A DNA stretch of 64,000 nt from Bacillus nitratireducens (GCF_001884135.1 NZ_MAOC01000021.1:24200-88199); one strand, 5' to 3'. Counted from the stretch's first letter, positions 43,445-52,517 are shown. Program-made: numbers and translations. Notes: generated by a model not told the origin, from the letters alone.

Positions 43445-44956
43445 GTGACTGATTTTATTCAAACGTTCCAAGAACGAAAAGTAGAATTGCTAAGTGCATT
43501 AAGTGAGCATTTACAAATATCGCTTATTTCACTATTTTTTGCAGTAATTATTGCGGTGCCTCTTGGCATTATATTAACAAGAAAAGAACGGATGGCTGAA
43601 TTTATAATAGGGACTTCTGCTGTTATGCAGACAGTGCCCTCACTTGCTTTACTTGGACTATTAATTCCGTTAGTAGGAATTGGAAAACTGCCAGCTATAA
43701 TCGCATTAGTTGTGTATGCACTATTACCTATTTTACGAAATACATATACAGGAATACGGGAATTAGATGAATCACTTATAGAAGCGGCGAGAGCTATGGG
43801 GATGAATAGCTGGAAAAGATTATGGAAGGTAGAGCTTCCGCTCGCATTGCCAATTATTATGGCTGGTATTCGTACAGCAATGGTATTAATTGTTGGAACA
43901 GCTACATTAGCTGCTTTAATAGGCGCTGGTGGGCTCGGTAAGCTCATATTATTAGGCATAGATCGAAATGACCATGCGCTTATCATTTTAGGGGCCGTAC
44001 CAGCCGCGTTACTCGCTTTATTCTTTGATATAGTACTTCGCATACTTGAGAGCCCGAAACGCTCTTCTAAGCGCGTTATATTGACGATATGTATAGTTGT
44101 AGTAATGATAGCTGCTCCATTTCTTTGGAATACCCAAAAGAAAGATATTGTTATTGCCGGTAAACTAGGATCAGAACCTGAAATATTAATTCAAATGTAC
44201 AAGCAACTTATTGAACAGGATACAGATTTACAAGTGGAATTAAAACCGGGACTTGGAAAAACAGCATTTGTATTTGAAGCGTTAAAATCAGGTGAAGTAG
44301 ATATATACCCAGAATTTTCAGGTACAGCTTTATCTACTTTCGTGAAAGAAGAACCGAAAAGTACAAATCGTGATGAAGTATATGAACAAGCTCGTATTGG
44401 AATGGAAAACAAATATAATATGGTTATGTTAAAGCCAATGGAGTATAACAATACATATTCACTAGCCATGCCGAAAAAAATAGCAGATCAAAATAACATA
44501 AATACAATTTCTGATTTAGGAAAAATTGCACAGGAAGCTAAAGTAGGATTTACATTAGAATTTGCTGATCGTGAAGATGGTTATAAAGGAATGCAAAAAT
44601 TATATAACTATAAGTTTTCAAATGTTAAAACGATGGAACCGAAACTGCGCTATAGTGCAATACAATCGGGGGATGTTAACGTAATCGATGCATATTCAAC
44701 AGATAGTGAATTGGAGCAATATGGGCTTAAAGTGCTAAAAGATGATAAAGGACTATTCCCGCCTTATCAAGGAGCACCATTATTAAGAAAAGAGACGTTA
44801 CAGAAATATCCTGAACTCGAAAAAGTATTAAATAAATTATCTGGAAAGATTACAGATGAAGAAATGAGAAAAATGAATTATGAAGTAAACGTAAAAGGTA
44901 AAAGTAGCGAAGAAGTCGCAAAACAATTTTTACAAAAAAAGAAGTTACTTCGTTAA
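43445..44956 (+). CDS. Fused permease/substrate-binding protein of osmoprotectant importer
   Basis: A 503-residue hybrid. Residues 1-210 are a ProW/OpuCB-type permease (five helices; EAA loop EAARAMGMNSWKRLWKVELPLALPIIMAGIR). A further helix at about 213-230 anchors residues 235-503, a class F (OpuCC/ProX-like) binding domain starting IVIAGKLGSEPEILIQM, with VDIYPEFSGTALS and DAYSTDSELEQYGL. The same fusion is known in the OpuF system and in OpuA/BusAB of lactococci. Functional importer would be two ATPases plus two hybrids. GTG start. Confidence 0.92.
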   Translation: MTDFIQTFQERKVELLSALSEHLQISLISLFFAVIIAVPLGIILTRKERMAEFIIGTSAVMQTVPSLALLGLLIPLVGIGKLPAIIALVVYALLPILRNTYTGIRELDESLIEAARAMGMNSWKRLWKVELPLALPIIMAGIRTAMVLIVGTATLAALIGAGGLGKLILLGIDRNDHALIILGAVPAALLALFFDIVLRILESPKRSSKRVILTICIVVVMIAAPFLWNTQKKDIVIAGKLGSEPEILIQMYKQLIEQDTDLQVELKPGLGKTAFVFEALKSGEVDIYPEFSGTALSTFVKEEPKSTNRDEVYEQARIGMENKYNMVMLKPMEYNNTYSLAMPKKIADQNNINTISDLGKIAQEAKVGFTLEFADREDGYKGMQKLYNYKFSNVKTMEPKLRYSAIQSGDVNVIDAYSTDSELEQYGLKVLKDDKGLFPPYQGAPLLRKETLQKYPELEKVLNKLSGKITDEEMRKMNYEVNVKGKSSEEVAKQFLQKKKLLR

Positions 44957-44992
44957 TTTTACAATAAATATACAATTTTATATGTATGAAAT

Positions 44993-45022
44993 GACCGTTT
45001 ATTACAAAATGAACGGTTTTTT
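44993..45022 (+). terminator. Terminator after the OpuF-like operon
   Basis: ACCGTTTAT and ATGAACGGT form a short stem followed by TTTTTTC. Confidence 0.7.
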
Positions 45023-45169
45023 CGTGCATACTTATACATTTTTTTAAAAAAGTATTCCATTTTTCTTCATTTTCTTTTAGAATAAGTAATGTTTTCCTGA
45101 AAAAATATAAGAGAAACGTCTATTAGAGAAAAAGGTGACTTTAATAGTTGAACGAACATAACACCTAGA

Positions 45170-46597
45170 ATGACAGATGGGGTGGTACAAATAGAAAAGA
45201 AGTTAGGATTTTTTCCGTTAATCGCATTAGTAGTTGGAACGATGGTTGGTGGCGGTGTTTTTAGTTTACCGCATGATTTAGCAGTAGGAGCAAATAGTGG
45301 TGCAACGATAATTGGTTGGTGTATTACAGCAATGGGAATGATTCCACTCGCGCTCGTATATCAAACGTTAGCAAGACAAAAACCGGAGCTTGAGGGCGGA
45401 ATTTATAGTTATGCACGAGCTGGATTCGGTGAATATATTGGTTTTAACAGTGCTTGGGGATACTGGCTAGCAGGTATTTTAGGAAATGTTGCAACAATTA
45501 TGTTACTGTTTAGTACATTAGGTTACTTCTTCCCAATTTTTAAAGGTGGAAATAATGTTGCGTCAATCGTAGGTGCATCACTTTTATTATGGACACTTCA
45601 TTTTCTTATCTTATTTGGAATCCGTGAAGCTTCCATTATGAATGTTATCGCAACGATTGGGAAATTAGTTCCGATCTTACTATTTATTGTCGTGATGGTA
45701 ACAGCGTTTCGCTGGGATACATTTACACATGACTTTTGGGGCGAAGGAACTATCTCAGTTTCCTCTGTACTAGGTCAAGTGAAAAATACAATGCTTGTAA
45801 CCCTTTGGGTGTTCATTGGGGTTGAAGGAGCAGTTGTATTATCAGGAAGAGCTAAAAATAGCAGGGACGTTGGAAAAGCGACAGTACTTGGACTTATTTT
45901 AGTAATGTCTATTTATATTTTAATTTCTGTTCTGTCAATGGGAGCAATGACACGAGGAGAACTTTCCGTTTTAGAAACTCCTTCAATGGGACATGTATTA
46001 GAACATGTTGTTGGGCCATGGGGTGCAATGGCAATTAATATTGGATTAGTTGCGTCACTTGTAGGTACATTAATTGGCTGGTTTTTACTTGTTTCTGAAA
46101 TTTCTCACGTAGCAGGAAAAGACGGCGTGTTTCCGAAAGTCTTTACGAAAACAAATAAGAAACAAACGCCGCATATGGCATTGTGGATTTCAAATATCGT
46201 TGCCCAAACTATATTTATAATCGTTCTGTTTTCACAATCGACATATCAAATTATGTATTTTATTGCGTCAACATCTATATTACTGCCGTACTTATTATCA
46301 GCGTTATATCAATTGAAATTAGTCATTACGAAAGAGCTGGAAGTTGCGAGAGTGAAGAATGGTTTGTTAGCATTAATTGCTTCTGTATATTCTGTATGGC
46401 TCATTTACGCAGCTGGTTTAAAGAATTTACTGCTTGTTTCAATCGTATATGGTATTGGGATTCTCGTGTATATGTTTGCAAGAAAAGAAAAAGGGAATCG
46501 TTGTTTTGCAGGTAAAGAGCGATATGTGATGTGGGCGATTGTTATTGCCGCTATTACATCACTTTATATGCTTGTGACAGGAAATATAAAAATGTAA
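45170..46597 (+). CDS. APC-superfamily basic amino acid permease/antiporter (ArcD/LysP-like)
   Basis: A 475-residue transporter with 12 membrane helices. The consensus of helix 1 (LIALVVGTMVGGGVFSLP) and the helix 6-7 pattern (LWVFIGVEGAVVLSGRAKNSRDVGKATVLG) place it in the basic amino acid/polyamine antiporter family; arginine:ornithine exchange is the commonest role. No arc genes are near. The start is uncertain: ATG 45170 has no good Shine-Dalgarno and other in-frame starts lie close. Confidence 0.85.
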   Translation: MTDGVVQIEKKLGFFPLIALVVGTMVGGGVFSLPHDLAVGANSGATIIGWCITAMGMIPLALVYQTLARQKPELEGGIYSYARAGFGEYIGFNSAWGYWLAGILGNVATIMLLFSTLGYFFPIFKGGNNVASIVGASLLLWTLHFLILFGIREASIMNVIATIGKLVPILLFIVVMVTAFRWDTFTHDFWGEGTISVSSVLGQVKNTMLVTLWVFIGVEGAVVLSGRAKNSRDVGKATVLGLILVMSIYILISVLSMGAMTRGELSVLETPSMGHVLEHVVGPWGAMAINIGLVASLVGTLIGWFLLVSEISHVAGKDGVFPKVFTKTNKKQTPHMALWISNIVAQTIFIIVLFSQSTYQIMYFIASTSILLPYLLSALYQLKLVITKELEVARVKNGLLALIASVYSVWLIYAAGLKNLLLVSIVYGIGILVYMFARKEKGNRCFAGKERYVMWAIVIAAITSLYMLVTGNIKM

Positions 46598-46625
46598 AAG
46601 TCCTTTTCATTTAAAGGGCTTTTTT
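46596..46625 (+). terminator. Terminator after amino acid permease
   Basis: AAAAGTCCTTT-tcattt-AAAGGGCTTTTTT. Confidence 0.88.
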
Positions 46626-46673
46626 CTTTGGTTAGAGAATATTTAATACATAAGATATTCAGGAGGGATGAAA

Positions 46674-46934
46674 ATGGGAGAAAAAGAACAGTTGTCTAGA
46701 ATAATGGAGTTAGCTAGTGATTTAAGGAAAGTACTGGTGCAAGAATCTTTTTTTAATCATCATCCTGAACTACGAGGAGTGATTGAAAATTTAGCGAGTT
46801 CTGTAGAGAATTTGGCGGAGTTGCAGCAAAATAAAGATGAAAATGCCGAAGATAGATTGCGGTACGTGCTTGCTAAAATGAAAATCGCTCATAATGCCAT
46901 TTTGCAAGAGAAAAAAGCATTTCCTTCTCATTAA
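46674..46934 (+). CDS. Small helical protein of unknown function
   Basis: An 86-residue, acidic, wholly helical protein (SRIMELASDLRKVL, VIENLASSVENLAELQ, RLRYVLAKMKIAHNAIL), with heptad-like leucines suggesting a coiled coil or helical bundle. The start is ATG 46674 because AGGAGGG ends 6 nt before it; an ATG at 46668 touches that site. It has its own terminator before the ATPase/nuclease pair. No family recognised. Confidence 0.7.
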   Translation: MGEKEQLSRIMELASDLRKVLVQESFFNHHPELRGVIENLASSVENLAELQQNKDENAEDRLRYVLAKMKIAHNAILQEKKAFPSH

Positions 46935-46951
46935 TATACGTTTTATTTTTG

Positions 46952-46979
46952 AACCTGACGGATGACGTCAGGTTTTTTA
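46952..46979 (+). terminator. Terminator after the helical protein gene
   Basis: AACCTGACG-gatga-CGTCAGGTTTTTT. Confidence 0.92.
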
Positions 46980-47040
46980 TTTCTAGTTTTAGATTGTAGT
47001 TCATACACTAAGAATAGTATGAAAAAAGAAGGTGACTACG

Positions 47041-48858
47041 TTGAAATTACATAAAGCTCTTCATCCAAGTTTTATAAAACGAATGTATTATATGAGGTTT
47101 ATTGGAACGTTTGCTAAAGCGGAGGGAGAGAAGAATGGAGAAAATTTCTTTGTACAATGCCTTTCTCCATTACCCTTAACTTTACAAGAGTTATTTCCGG
47201 CTGGAAAATATTTATTTGAAGGATTATGCAGTAATAAAAAAAATGAAAAAATCTTTACTGATTTAAAGAAGCGTAAATTAGAAAAGCAATTAGTTATGTT
47301 TCGTCTTTATTATGATCGAGGAAATTTATTTTTGGAATTAATATGTACAGAAGAGCCTAGGGAGATAGCATCTTCATATAAATTGATTCCTTCACCAAAG
47401 GTCTCGAATTATAAAAAGAGAGCGTCTTTGGAACGGAAGTTAAGCAACGGTTATTTATCATTTCTTATGCCTAAATTACCAAAAGACTTTGAGCCTCCAG
47501 AATTATTATGGTATGAAGGAAGACTATATGGGAATTTATCGTTAAAATCATCAATAAGTTCAATTTCATATTTTGAGCAAAGAAAAGAATGCAAATATAT
47601 TGAAATAAACGATTGGATGAAACATATAGAAATAGCGGTAGATGATCATTTATATTTTGTAAGTGAGAATGTGTATGAGCAACTAAATAAACGAATTGTT
47701 GAAGAAGGTAAGTTAGTTGAAGCAGAGGATATTAAAATGCAAAAGGAGGACTGGGAATGGGATGAGCGTGAATCCTCTTTTTTGCAGTATGTACAAAGTA
47801 TGGTTCGTAAAAAAGGACTATATTTGGATGATACAGATATATATAATTTTCACATTAGTGTTAAAACCAATATGTTAACGATTGTTGGTGGTATACCAGG
47901 TGTTGGTAAATCACGCTTTGTGCAAGCATATGCAGAAGCACTTGGGTTACGTTATGGTGAAGAATTAATTTGGATTCCAATTTCACCATCGTATCAAGAA
48001 CCACATGATATTCTCGGCTACCTTCATCCGAATGGTAATTTTATTGAAAGTGAAACGAAGTTAGTTCGGACATTGCTGCAGGCTAAAGAAAACCCAAATC
48101 AATTGTATATAATTGTGTTTGATGAAATGAACATGTCACATATTGAGCATTGGTTTACTCCATTTCTATCCGTTCTTCAACTTGAAAAGCAAAATCGTAT
48201 TTTGAATTTGTATGAGAAAGTACAAGAAATAGAAAATCAAATTCCGCCTTCAGTGGAAATTGGTGAGAATGTTATTTTCGTAGGCACTGTAAATTTTGAT
48301 GAAACGACGAAAGAACTTTCCGATCGATTATTAGATCGAACAAATTTGATTACGCTACAAAAAATTCCGTTTTGCGAGATGAGTATAGAACAAGAGAAAG
48401 TAGTTCAGCAACCTCCGCTGAAAGTAACAACGGGAGAATTTCGAATTAATTGGTTTAGGAATAAAGAGATGATTGAAGTGTTTACTGAAGAGGAATTAGA
48501 GTTATTGGATAAGTTACATGATGTATTATCATCACACGATACATCAAAAGGAATTTCTTTCCGATGTGCAAACGCAATCGCTACGTATTTGCAAAATATA
48601 CCGTTCCAAAATAATCAGTCCTATATGATTAGCAGGGAAGAAGGCTTTGACTTGCAAATAAAGCAACGCGTATTAACGAAATTAAGGGGGACAGAAATGA
48701 CAGTGGGCTCTCTACTTTCTGAAGAAGCAAAAAGGGGAGCGATATTGATACCACTTTTACAGTCTCCGCTTGCAAATCGTGTATCTACATTTGAACATTC
48801 TTTAGCTTATATAAGACAAAAGCGTAGAGAACTGGAGCTGTATGGATATGCAAAATGA
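47041..48858 (+). CDS. McrB-like AAA+ (GTPase-type) motor with novel N-terminal domain
   Basis: A 605-residue protein. Residues 1-240 form an unassigned, mixed basic domain with repeated aromatic beta-like segments (KRMYYMRFIGTF, ELLWYEGRLYGNL, DHLYFVSENVYEQL). The motor follows: Walker A GGIPGVGKSRF (Lys290), Walker B VFDEMNMSHIEHWF (Asp361, Glu362), and GTVNFDETTKELSDRLLDR (Asn418, Asp420), corresponding to the McrB NTAD motif and the arginine-finger region. It overlaps by 17 nt a gene for a DUF2357/PD-(D/E)XK protein, the McrB-McrC layout. Likely a restriction or DNA-processing motor. Start TTG 47041 with AGAAGGTG. Confidence 0.75.
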   Translation: MKLHKALHPSFIKRMYYMRFIGTFAKAEGEKNGENFFVQCLSPLPLTLQELFPAGKYLFEGLCSNKKNEKIFTDLKKRKLEKQLVMFRLYYDRGNLFLELICTEEPREIASSYKLIPSPKVSNYKKRASLERKLSNGYLSFLMPKLPKDFEPPELLWYEGRLYGNLSLKSSISSISYFEQRKECKYIEINDWMKHIEIAVDDHLYFVSENVYEQLNKRIVEEGKLVEAEDIKMQKEDWEWDERESSFLQYVQSMVRKKGLYLDDTDIYNFHISVKTNMLTIVGGIPGVGKSRFVQAYAEALGLRYGEELIWIPISPSYQEPHDILGYLHPNGNFIESETKLVRTLLQAKENPNQLYIIVFDEMNMSHIEHWFTPFLSVLQLEKQNRILNLYEKVQEIENQIPPSVEIGENVIFVGTVNFDETTKELSDRLLDRTNLITLQKIPFCEMSIEQEKVVQQPPLKVTTGEFRINWFRNKEMIEVFTEEELELLDKLHDVLSSHDTSKGISFRCANAIATYLQNIPFQNNQSYMISREEGFDLQIKQRVLTKLRGTEMTVGSLLSEEAKRGAILIPLLQSPLANRVSTFEHSLAYIRQKRRELELYGYAK

Positions 48859-50698
48859 GGAGCGTTATGAAACAGCAATCGTCGATACGAAAGAAACGCT
48901 CCCGTTTGTATTGAAGCTAATCATCGGTACTGAGGGGAAAGGCGATTTTATCCTTTTAAATCGCCTTTGTACGTCTACTACAGCATTAGTTCAATGTATT
49001 TATAAGGTACAGGAATTAAAACCACTGAAATTGCATTTCCATTATCAAAATCCAATGGATATTACATTCATATGGAATAAAGTATATGAGGGACAAAAGA
49101 ATATAAAAGAATCACAATATGAATTAAATGAAAAAAAACAAAGAGTATTAGTGTATGAACATGGAAAAACTGAATTTTTTTATCCGTGGCGCTGTGGCTT
49201 ATATCATTTTGAAGTGCGTATAGAAGATAAAACTTATTATGGGGCGTTTCAAGTTGTTCCTAAAAACTTTTTTGATGACCAATTTGAAATGATTCAAGAT
49301 TATGTGAAGTCAATTTTAAACGAGTTAATTTTAGATAGAGGTTATTACAAGAAAACTTTCTCAGCACTGAGCGATATTGAAGATTCTTCTTATTTGGTAT
49401 TGTTAAGAAAATTGCCACAAAAAATGAAAAGAATAAAACAAATTTTTAAGAAAGTAGAATCGAATGCGGAATTTGTACACGAATTTAATTGGGAAACGAA
49501 AGAGCGGAAGACAACGAGAAAAGCTGCCATTATGACAGAAAGAAAGCTTTATGCGAAATATTACAACCGTAAATTTAAGGAGAAAAAAAATAGTATTGAA
49601 AATGCATTCCTTAAATTTAAAACAATGCAATTCTATTATTATTTACTTGAAGCAGAAAGTTTTGTACGTAAAACGATTGAAATACTAGAAGGAGAAAAGA
49701 AGAAAAAGTCAGACGAATTTCAAGCTGTTAAAACAATTATGAAAACGATTGAACGAAATGGATCCGTCACGGACAGAGAAAAACAAAAATATAGAAATCT
49801 ACATTTACTGAAAGAAGCAGATTTACGTAAAAGTTCTGTGAAAATACAAGAATATAAAATATTAGCTCATATCGTACATGAAAGCGTGCAATACTTTCGA
49901 AATTTATTGTATTCTCCATTTTGGAGGGAAGTTTCTGAAACAGCTAACATTAATTCGCACACTTTATCTATACCACATCAACAATTACTCCATCATTTAG
50001 AATTGTTACCGCAGCAAACGGAGCAATCCCCATCTTTATTATTCGTATATAAACCAACGTTTTTAGTGTATGAGTATTACGCTTTTTTTATCGTTATTTC
50101 TATATTAGAACAAATCGGATTTGAAGATAAGAATCCTATCCGTGAACAAATACAAGAACATTTTTATTTAGACGGATTACAAGATGGAACGACAGTTATC
50201 TTGCATAGAGATAATATAAAAGTACACGTCGCATTTAATGATCTAATTGAAACACATCCCCTTATTGCACTTAGCAAAGGAAGTAATTTTTATAATGGAG
50301 AAGACACAAAGAAGCCAGATATACGTCTAGATTGTTATGTAAAGGAAGAAGAGGAGTACGTATATAAATCATCTATAATTATTGAAGTGAAATATAGCCC
50401 TATGTATAATATTTTTCAACCTATTGGTAATACGAAAGCGACGGAGCAAATGTATAAATACTGGTCTATTAAGTATGTAGAAGAACAAAGTGGAAAACGA
50501 GTTTTTCATCGTAGGGCAATTTATGAAGTGATTTGTGTATATCCAGGGAGTCATATGCATAGTAAAAAAATAGAATCTGGTTGTGGTGTGTTTTTACAAT
50601 TATATCCGTATAAGACGAAACAAGGAGAAGAGAAGTTGGCGGGAAAGCACGGGATGATTCAAATTTTTGAAAAATGGTTAAAAAGCAATAAAATGTAA
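48842..50698 (+). CDS. McrC-like DUF2357/PD-(D/E)XK nuclease subunit
   Basis: A 618-residue protein. The N-terminal 150 residues are beta-rich (VQCIYKVQELKPLKLHFHYQ, GLYHFEVRIEDKTYYGAFQV) like DUF2357. The middle is long, lysine-rich and helical (about 230-375) and should form a stalk contacting the motor. The C-terminal nuclease domain has the PD-(D/E)XK core Asp493 (KKPDIRLDCYV) and Glu515-V-Lys517 (IIIEVKYSP), followed by a Gln-x-x-x-Tyr helix (TEQMYKYWS). All three catalytic residues are kept, so it should be active. Overlaps the ATPase gene, implying coupled translation. Confidence 0.75.
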   Translation: MDMQNEERYETAIVDTKETLPFVLKLIIGTEGKGDFILLNRLCTSTTALVQCIYKVQELKPLKLHFHYQNPMDITFIWNKVYEGQKNIKESQYELNEKKQRVLVYEHGKTEFFYPWRCGLYHFEVRIEDKTYYGAFQVVPKNFFDDQFEMIQDYVKSILNELILDRGYYKKTFSALSDIEDSSYLVLLRKLPQKMKRIKQIFKKVESNAEFVHEFNWETKERKTTRKAAIMTERKLYAKYYNRKFKEKKNSIENAFLKFKTMQFYYYLLEAESFVRKTIEILEGEKKKKSDEFQAVKTIMKTIERNGSVTDREKQKYRNLHLLKEADLRKSSVKIQEYKILAHIVHESVQYFRNLLYSPFWREVSETANINSHTLSIPHQQLLHHLELLPQQTEQSPSLLFVYKPTFLVYEYYAFFIVISILEQIGFEDKNPIREQIQEHFYLDGLQDGTTVILHRDNIKVHVAFNDLIETHPLIALSKGSNFYNGEDTKKPDIRLDCYVKEEEEYVYKSSIIIEVKYSPMYNIFQPIGNTKATEQMYKYWSIKYVEEQSGKRVFHRRAIYEVICVYPGSHMHSKKIESGCGVFLQLYPYKTKQGEEKLAGKHGMIQIFEKWLKSNKM

Positions 50699-50727
50699 AA
50701 GAAATCCTTTTTATAAAGGATTTCTTT
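50697..50727 (+). terminator. Terminator after the McrBC-like pair
   Basis: AAAAGAAATCCTTT-ttat-AAAGGATTTCTTT. Confidence 0.88.
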
Positions 50728-50966
50728 ATGTTAAGAAGAATTATATGCCATAAGGAAAGAGGCATAACATGGGTCGAATTTGAAATGATAATCATCTTTC
50801 ATTAGAGAAATTAACTTTCTTTGTATGTACGATTGTATAAGAAAGTAAGAAATGGTACATACGGGGGAACAGAGTGTGAAATAGGAATTTAATTCAATTT
50901 GCAGAATATAATAAGACGTAAATATTTTTAGTTGCATACGAAGATTTGTTCTTATATGATAGTAAG

Positions 50967-50980
50967 TGAAAGCGTTATCA
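50967..50980 (+). promoter_or_regulatory. Perfect cre (CcpA) match before the acyltransferase-like gene
   Basis: TGAAAGCGTTATCA fits TGWAANCGNTNWCA at every position. It lies 35 nt before the start codon, where CcpA would repress. Confidence 0.65.
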
Positions 50981-51014
50981 AAAAACAGAGCGGCGATGGG
51001 AAAGGCGGGTAAAT

Positions 51015-51611
51015 ATGTTCCAGCGTGTTCAAACAAAGGAAGAACATTTTTGGTTCGAGCAACTGTGGGGAGATTTTTGTGAAGAAAGAAATTTAATGTT
51101 TGTAGAACGTAATTTAAATCCATCACGATTTTTATTAATAGAAGATGAACATCATATTGGTACAGTAGAATGTATTAAGTATACAGTACCTGAACAATCA
51201 AATTCGGAGTTTTTCTATCCGTTTTCTAAAAATGATTTAGTGAAAGATTTGAAAAATGTATATGAAATAGGAAAGTTAAGCATTGCGAAAACGTCTCGGG
51301 GGAGAGGACATTTCAAAAGGCTGGCAGCTATTTTATTTATGCATGCGCTAGAGACGAAAGCTGAATGGTATATTGCAGCAGTTACAAAAAGAATGTATAT
51401 GTATTTACTTACACTCGGTTTTCCAATTGAGCCGATAGATAATCCATTCCAGTTTCATGATACTTTACAAGGTGTACCAGTACGGATCCATGCTCGAAAA
51501 GGGGCTACACATTTGTATTCTTTGAAAGAATTCCGTGATATTATTCAAGGGAATGCTCATGCGCAGGCACTTATTGCAGAATACAGTAAAAATATTATGT
51601 TAACAAAATAA
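51015..51611 (+). CDS. GNAT-fold acyltransferase resembling N-acyl amino acid/autoinducer synthases
   Basis: A 198-residue protein. FLLIEDEHHIGTVECIKY, YEIGKLSIAKTSRGRGHFKRLAAILFMHALE (strand 4, acyl-CoA or acyl-ACP loop and helix) and WYIAAVTKRMYMYLLTLGFPIEPI give a GNAT-like fold of the FeeM/LuxI-related kind rather than a simple acetyltransferase. The central loop R-G-R-G-H lacks the usual Q/R-x-x-G-x-G spacing. The product could be an N-acyl amine, but that is inference. AAAGGCGGG precedes the ATG, with a perfect cre further up. Confidence 0.6.
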   Translation: MFQRVQTKEEHFWFEQLWGDFCEERNLMFVERNLNPSRFLLIEDEHHIGTVECIKYTVPEQSNSEFFYPFSKNDLVKDLKNVYEIGKLSIAKTSRGRGHFKRLAAILFMHALETKAEWYIAAVTKRMYMYLLTLGFPIEPIDNPFQFHDTLQGVPVRIHARKGATHLYSLKEFRDIIQGNAHAQALIAEYSKNIMLTK

Positions 51612-51634
51612 AAATATATGAATATGTATATATG

Positions 51635-51667
51635 AAGAAGGGTGTCATGTTACAGCCTTCTTTCTTC
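51635..51667 (+). terminator. Terminator after the acyltransferase-like gene
   Basis: AAGAAGGGTGT pairs with ACAGCCTTCTT (one mismatch), followed by TCTTC. Confidence 0.65.
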
Positions 51668-51671
51668 ATAC

Positions 51672-51707
51672 AAAAAGTAGACCCTTATTCTTGTAATAAG
51701 GGTCTAC
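51672..51707 (-). terminator. Terminator of racA
   Basis: GTAGACCCTTATT and AATAAGGGTCTAC form a perfect 13-bp stem. The A-run at 51672-51676 is a U-run on the minus strand. Confidence 0.92.
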
Positions 51708-51711
51708 AATT

Positions 51712-52197
51712 TTATAGTCCAAATATACTAAAAATCATTTTGCGGCGCTTAGGTTTCTTTTCTCTTTCATATGTTGGTTTTGAATCAGGAGTAATATATA
51801 TTGGTTCTTCTTTTTTTAAGGCAGCTTCTAGTTTTTGAATCCGCTCTAACATTTCCTCCATTTCACGGCGATGTTGTAAAAGTTGGTATGTAACGACATC
51901 ATTTGCTTTATCTAGCATTTGTTCTTCCATTCGATCTAGTCTTCTCGTAATTGAATTTAATTGAGCTGCTAATTGCTCAAAATCATTTGATGATGTTGTT
52001 TGAGTAGGTTGAACGTTGTGAGGTTGGTCTGCTTGAGAACGATGGTATTCTAACATTTGATCTAAATCACCTTGTGTGAAAATAAAATGACCATATTTAT
52101 TTTTTTCTATCGTAAGATTTAATTGTTGTGCAATCCGGACAACAGCCTTTGGGCTAACACCTAATTTCTTCGCGATAAATGGTGTTTTATATTCCAA
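51712..52197 (-). CDS. racA: RacA-type chromosome-anchoring protein
   Basis: A 161-residue DNA-binding protein that tethers the replication-origin region to the cell pole during sporulation. An N-terminal MerR-like helix-turn-helix ([25 protein letters not shown], residues about 4-28) with [15 protein letters not shown] is followed by a linker. A coiled coil comes next (about 72-130: [19 protein letters not shown] and [21 protein letters not shown]), then a very basic tail ([13 protein letters not shown]) for polar or membrane attachment. From memory, group homologues run nearer 180 residues, so the linker may be shortened. AGGAGGG precedes the ATG. Confidence 0.85.
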   Translation of the reverse strand: MEYKTPFIAKKLGVSPKAVVRIAQQLNLTIEKNKYGHFIFTQGDLDQMLEYHRSQADQPHNVQPTQTTSSNDFEQLAAQLNSITRRLDRMEEQMLDKANDVVTYQLLQHRREMEEMLERIQKLEAALKKEEPIYITPDSKPTYEREKKPKRRKMIFSIFGL

Positions 52198-52514
52198 AAT
52201 AATCCCTCCTATATATATCCTGTTGAATGATTTCTAGTTATGTAGTAAGTTCCCTTCAGGTGTGACAAAAGAAGTGTGGAATCGGCAAAGAAAGTGTTTT
52301 TTCACGAAATTGAGCTGTTTAGCATATACGATTTATATAAATTATTTTTATTTATCGAAAAATTGAGATTATTATAGTTTGACGATAATAAGTTAATTAG
52401 ATTATCATAATTATAAATATCTTTTTTATGTATGCATATAATATATAAAAAGGTGGTTGCTAATGTAGAATTTTATTAGAGTATAAGAATGCTTACTTCA
52501 CTTGAATAAATTTA
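52198..52514. other. Divergent promoter region between racA and the CNNM gene
   Basis: About 320 nt of very AT-rich DNA (runs such as TTATTTTTATTTATCG and ATATAATATATAAAAAGG). No ORF with a ribosome site is seen. The CNNM leader with its hairpin begins at 52515. Confidence 0.35.
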
Positions 52515-52517
52515 AGT

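Noticed and set aside
43459-44043. 194-codon minus-strand frame inside the OpuF-like permease
   Set aside because: Antisense shadow of a well supported permease; no start signal.
46183-46515. 110-codon + strand frame within the amino acid permease
   Set aside because: Alternative frame of a clear 12-helix transporter; composition is random.
50731-51126. 131-codon minus-strand frame spanning the gap after the nuclease gene
   Set aside because: It runs antisense into the start of the acyltransferase-like gene, is dominated by Tyr/Phe/Ile from AT-rich antisense DNA and has no ribosome site.
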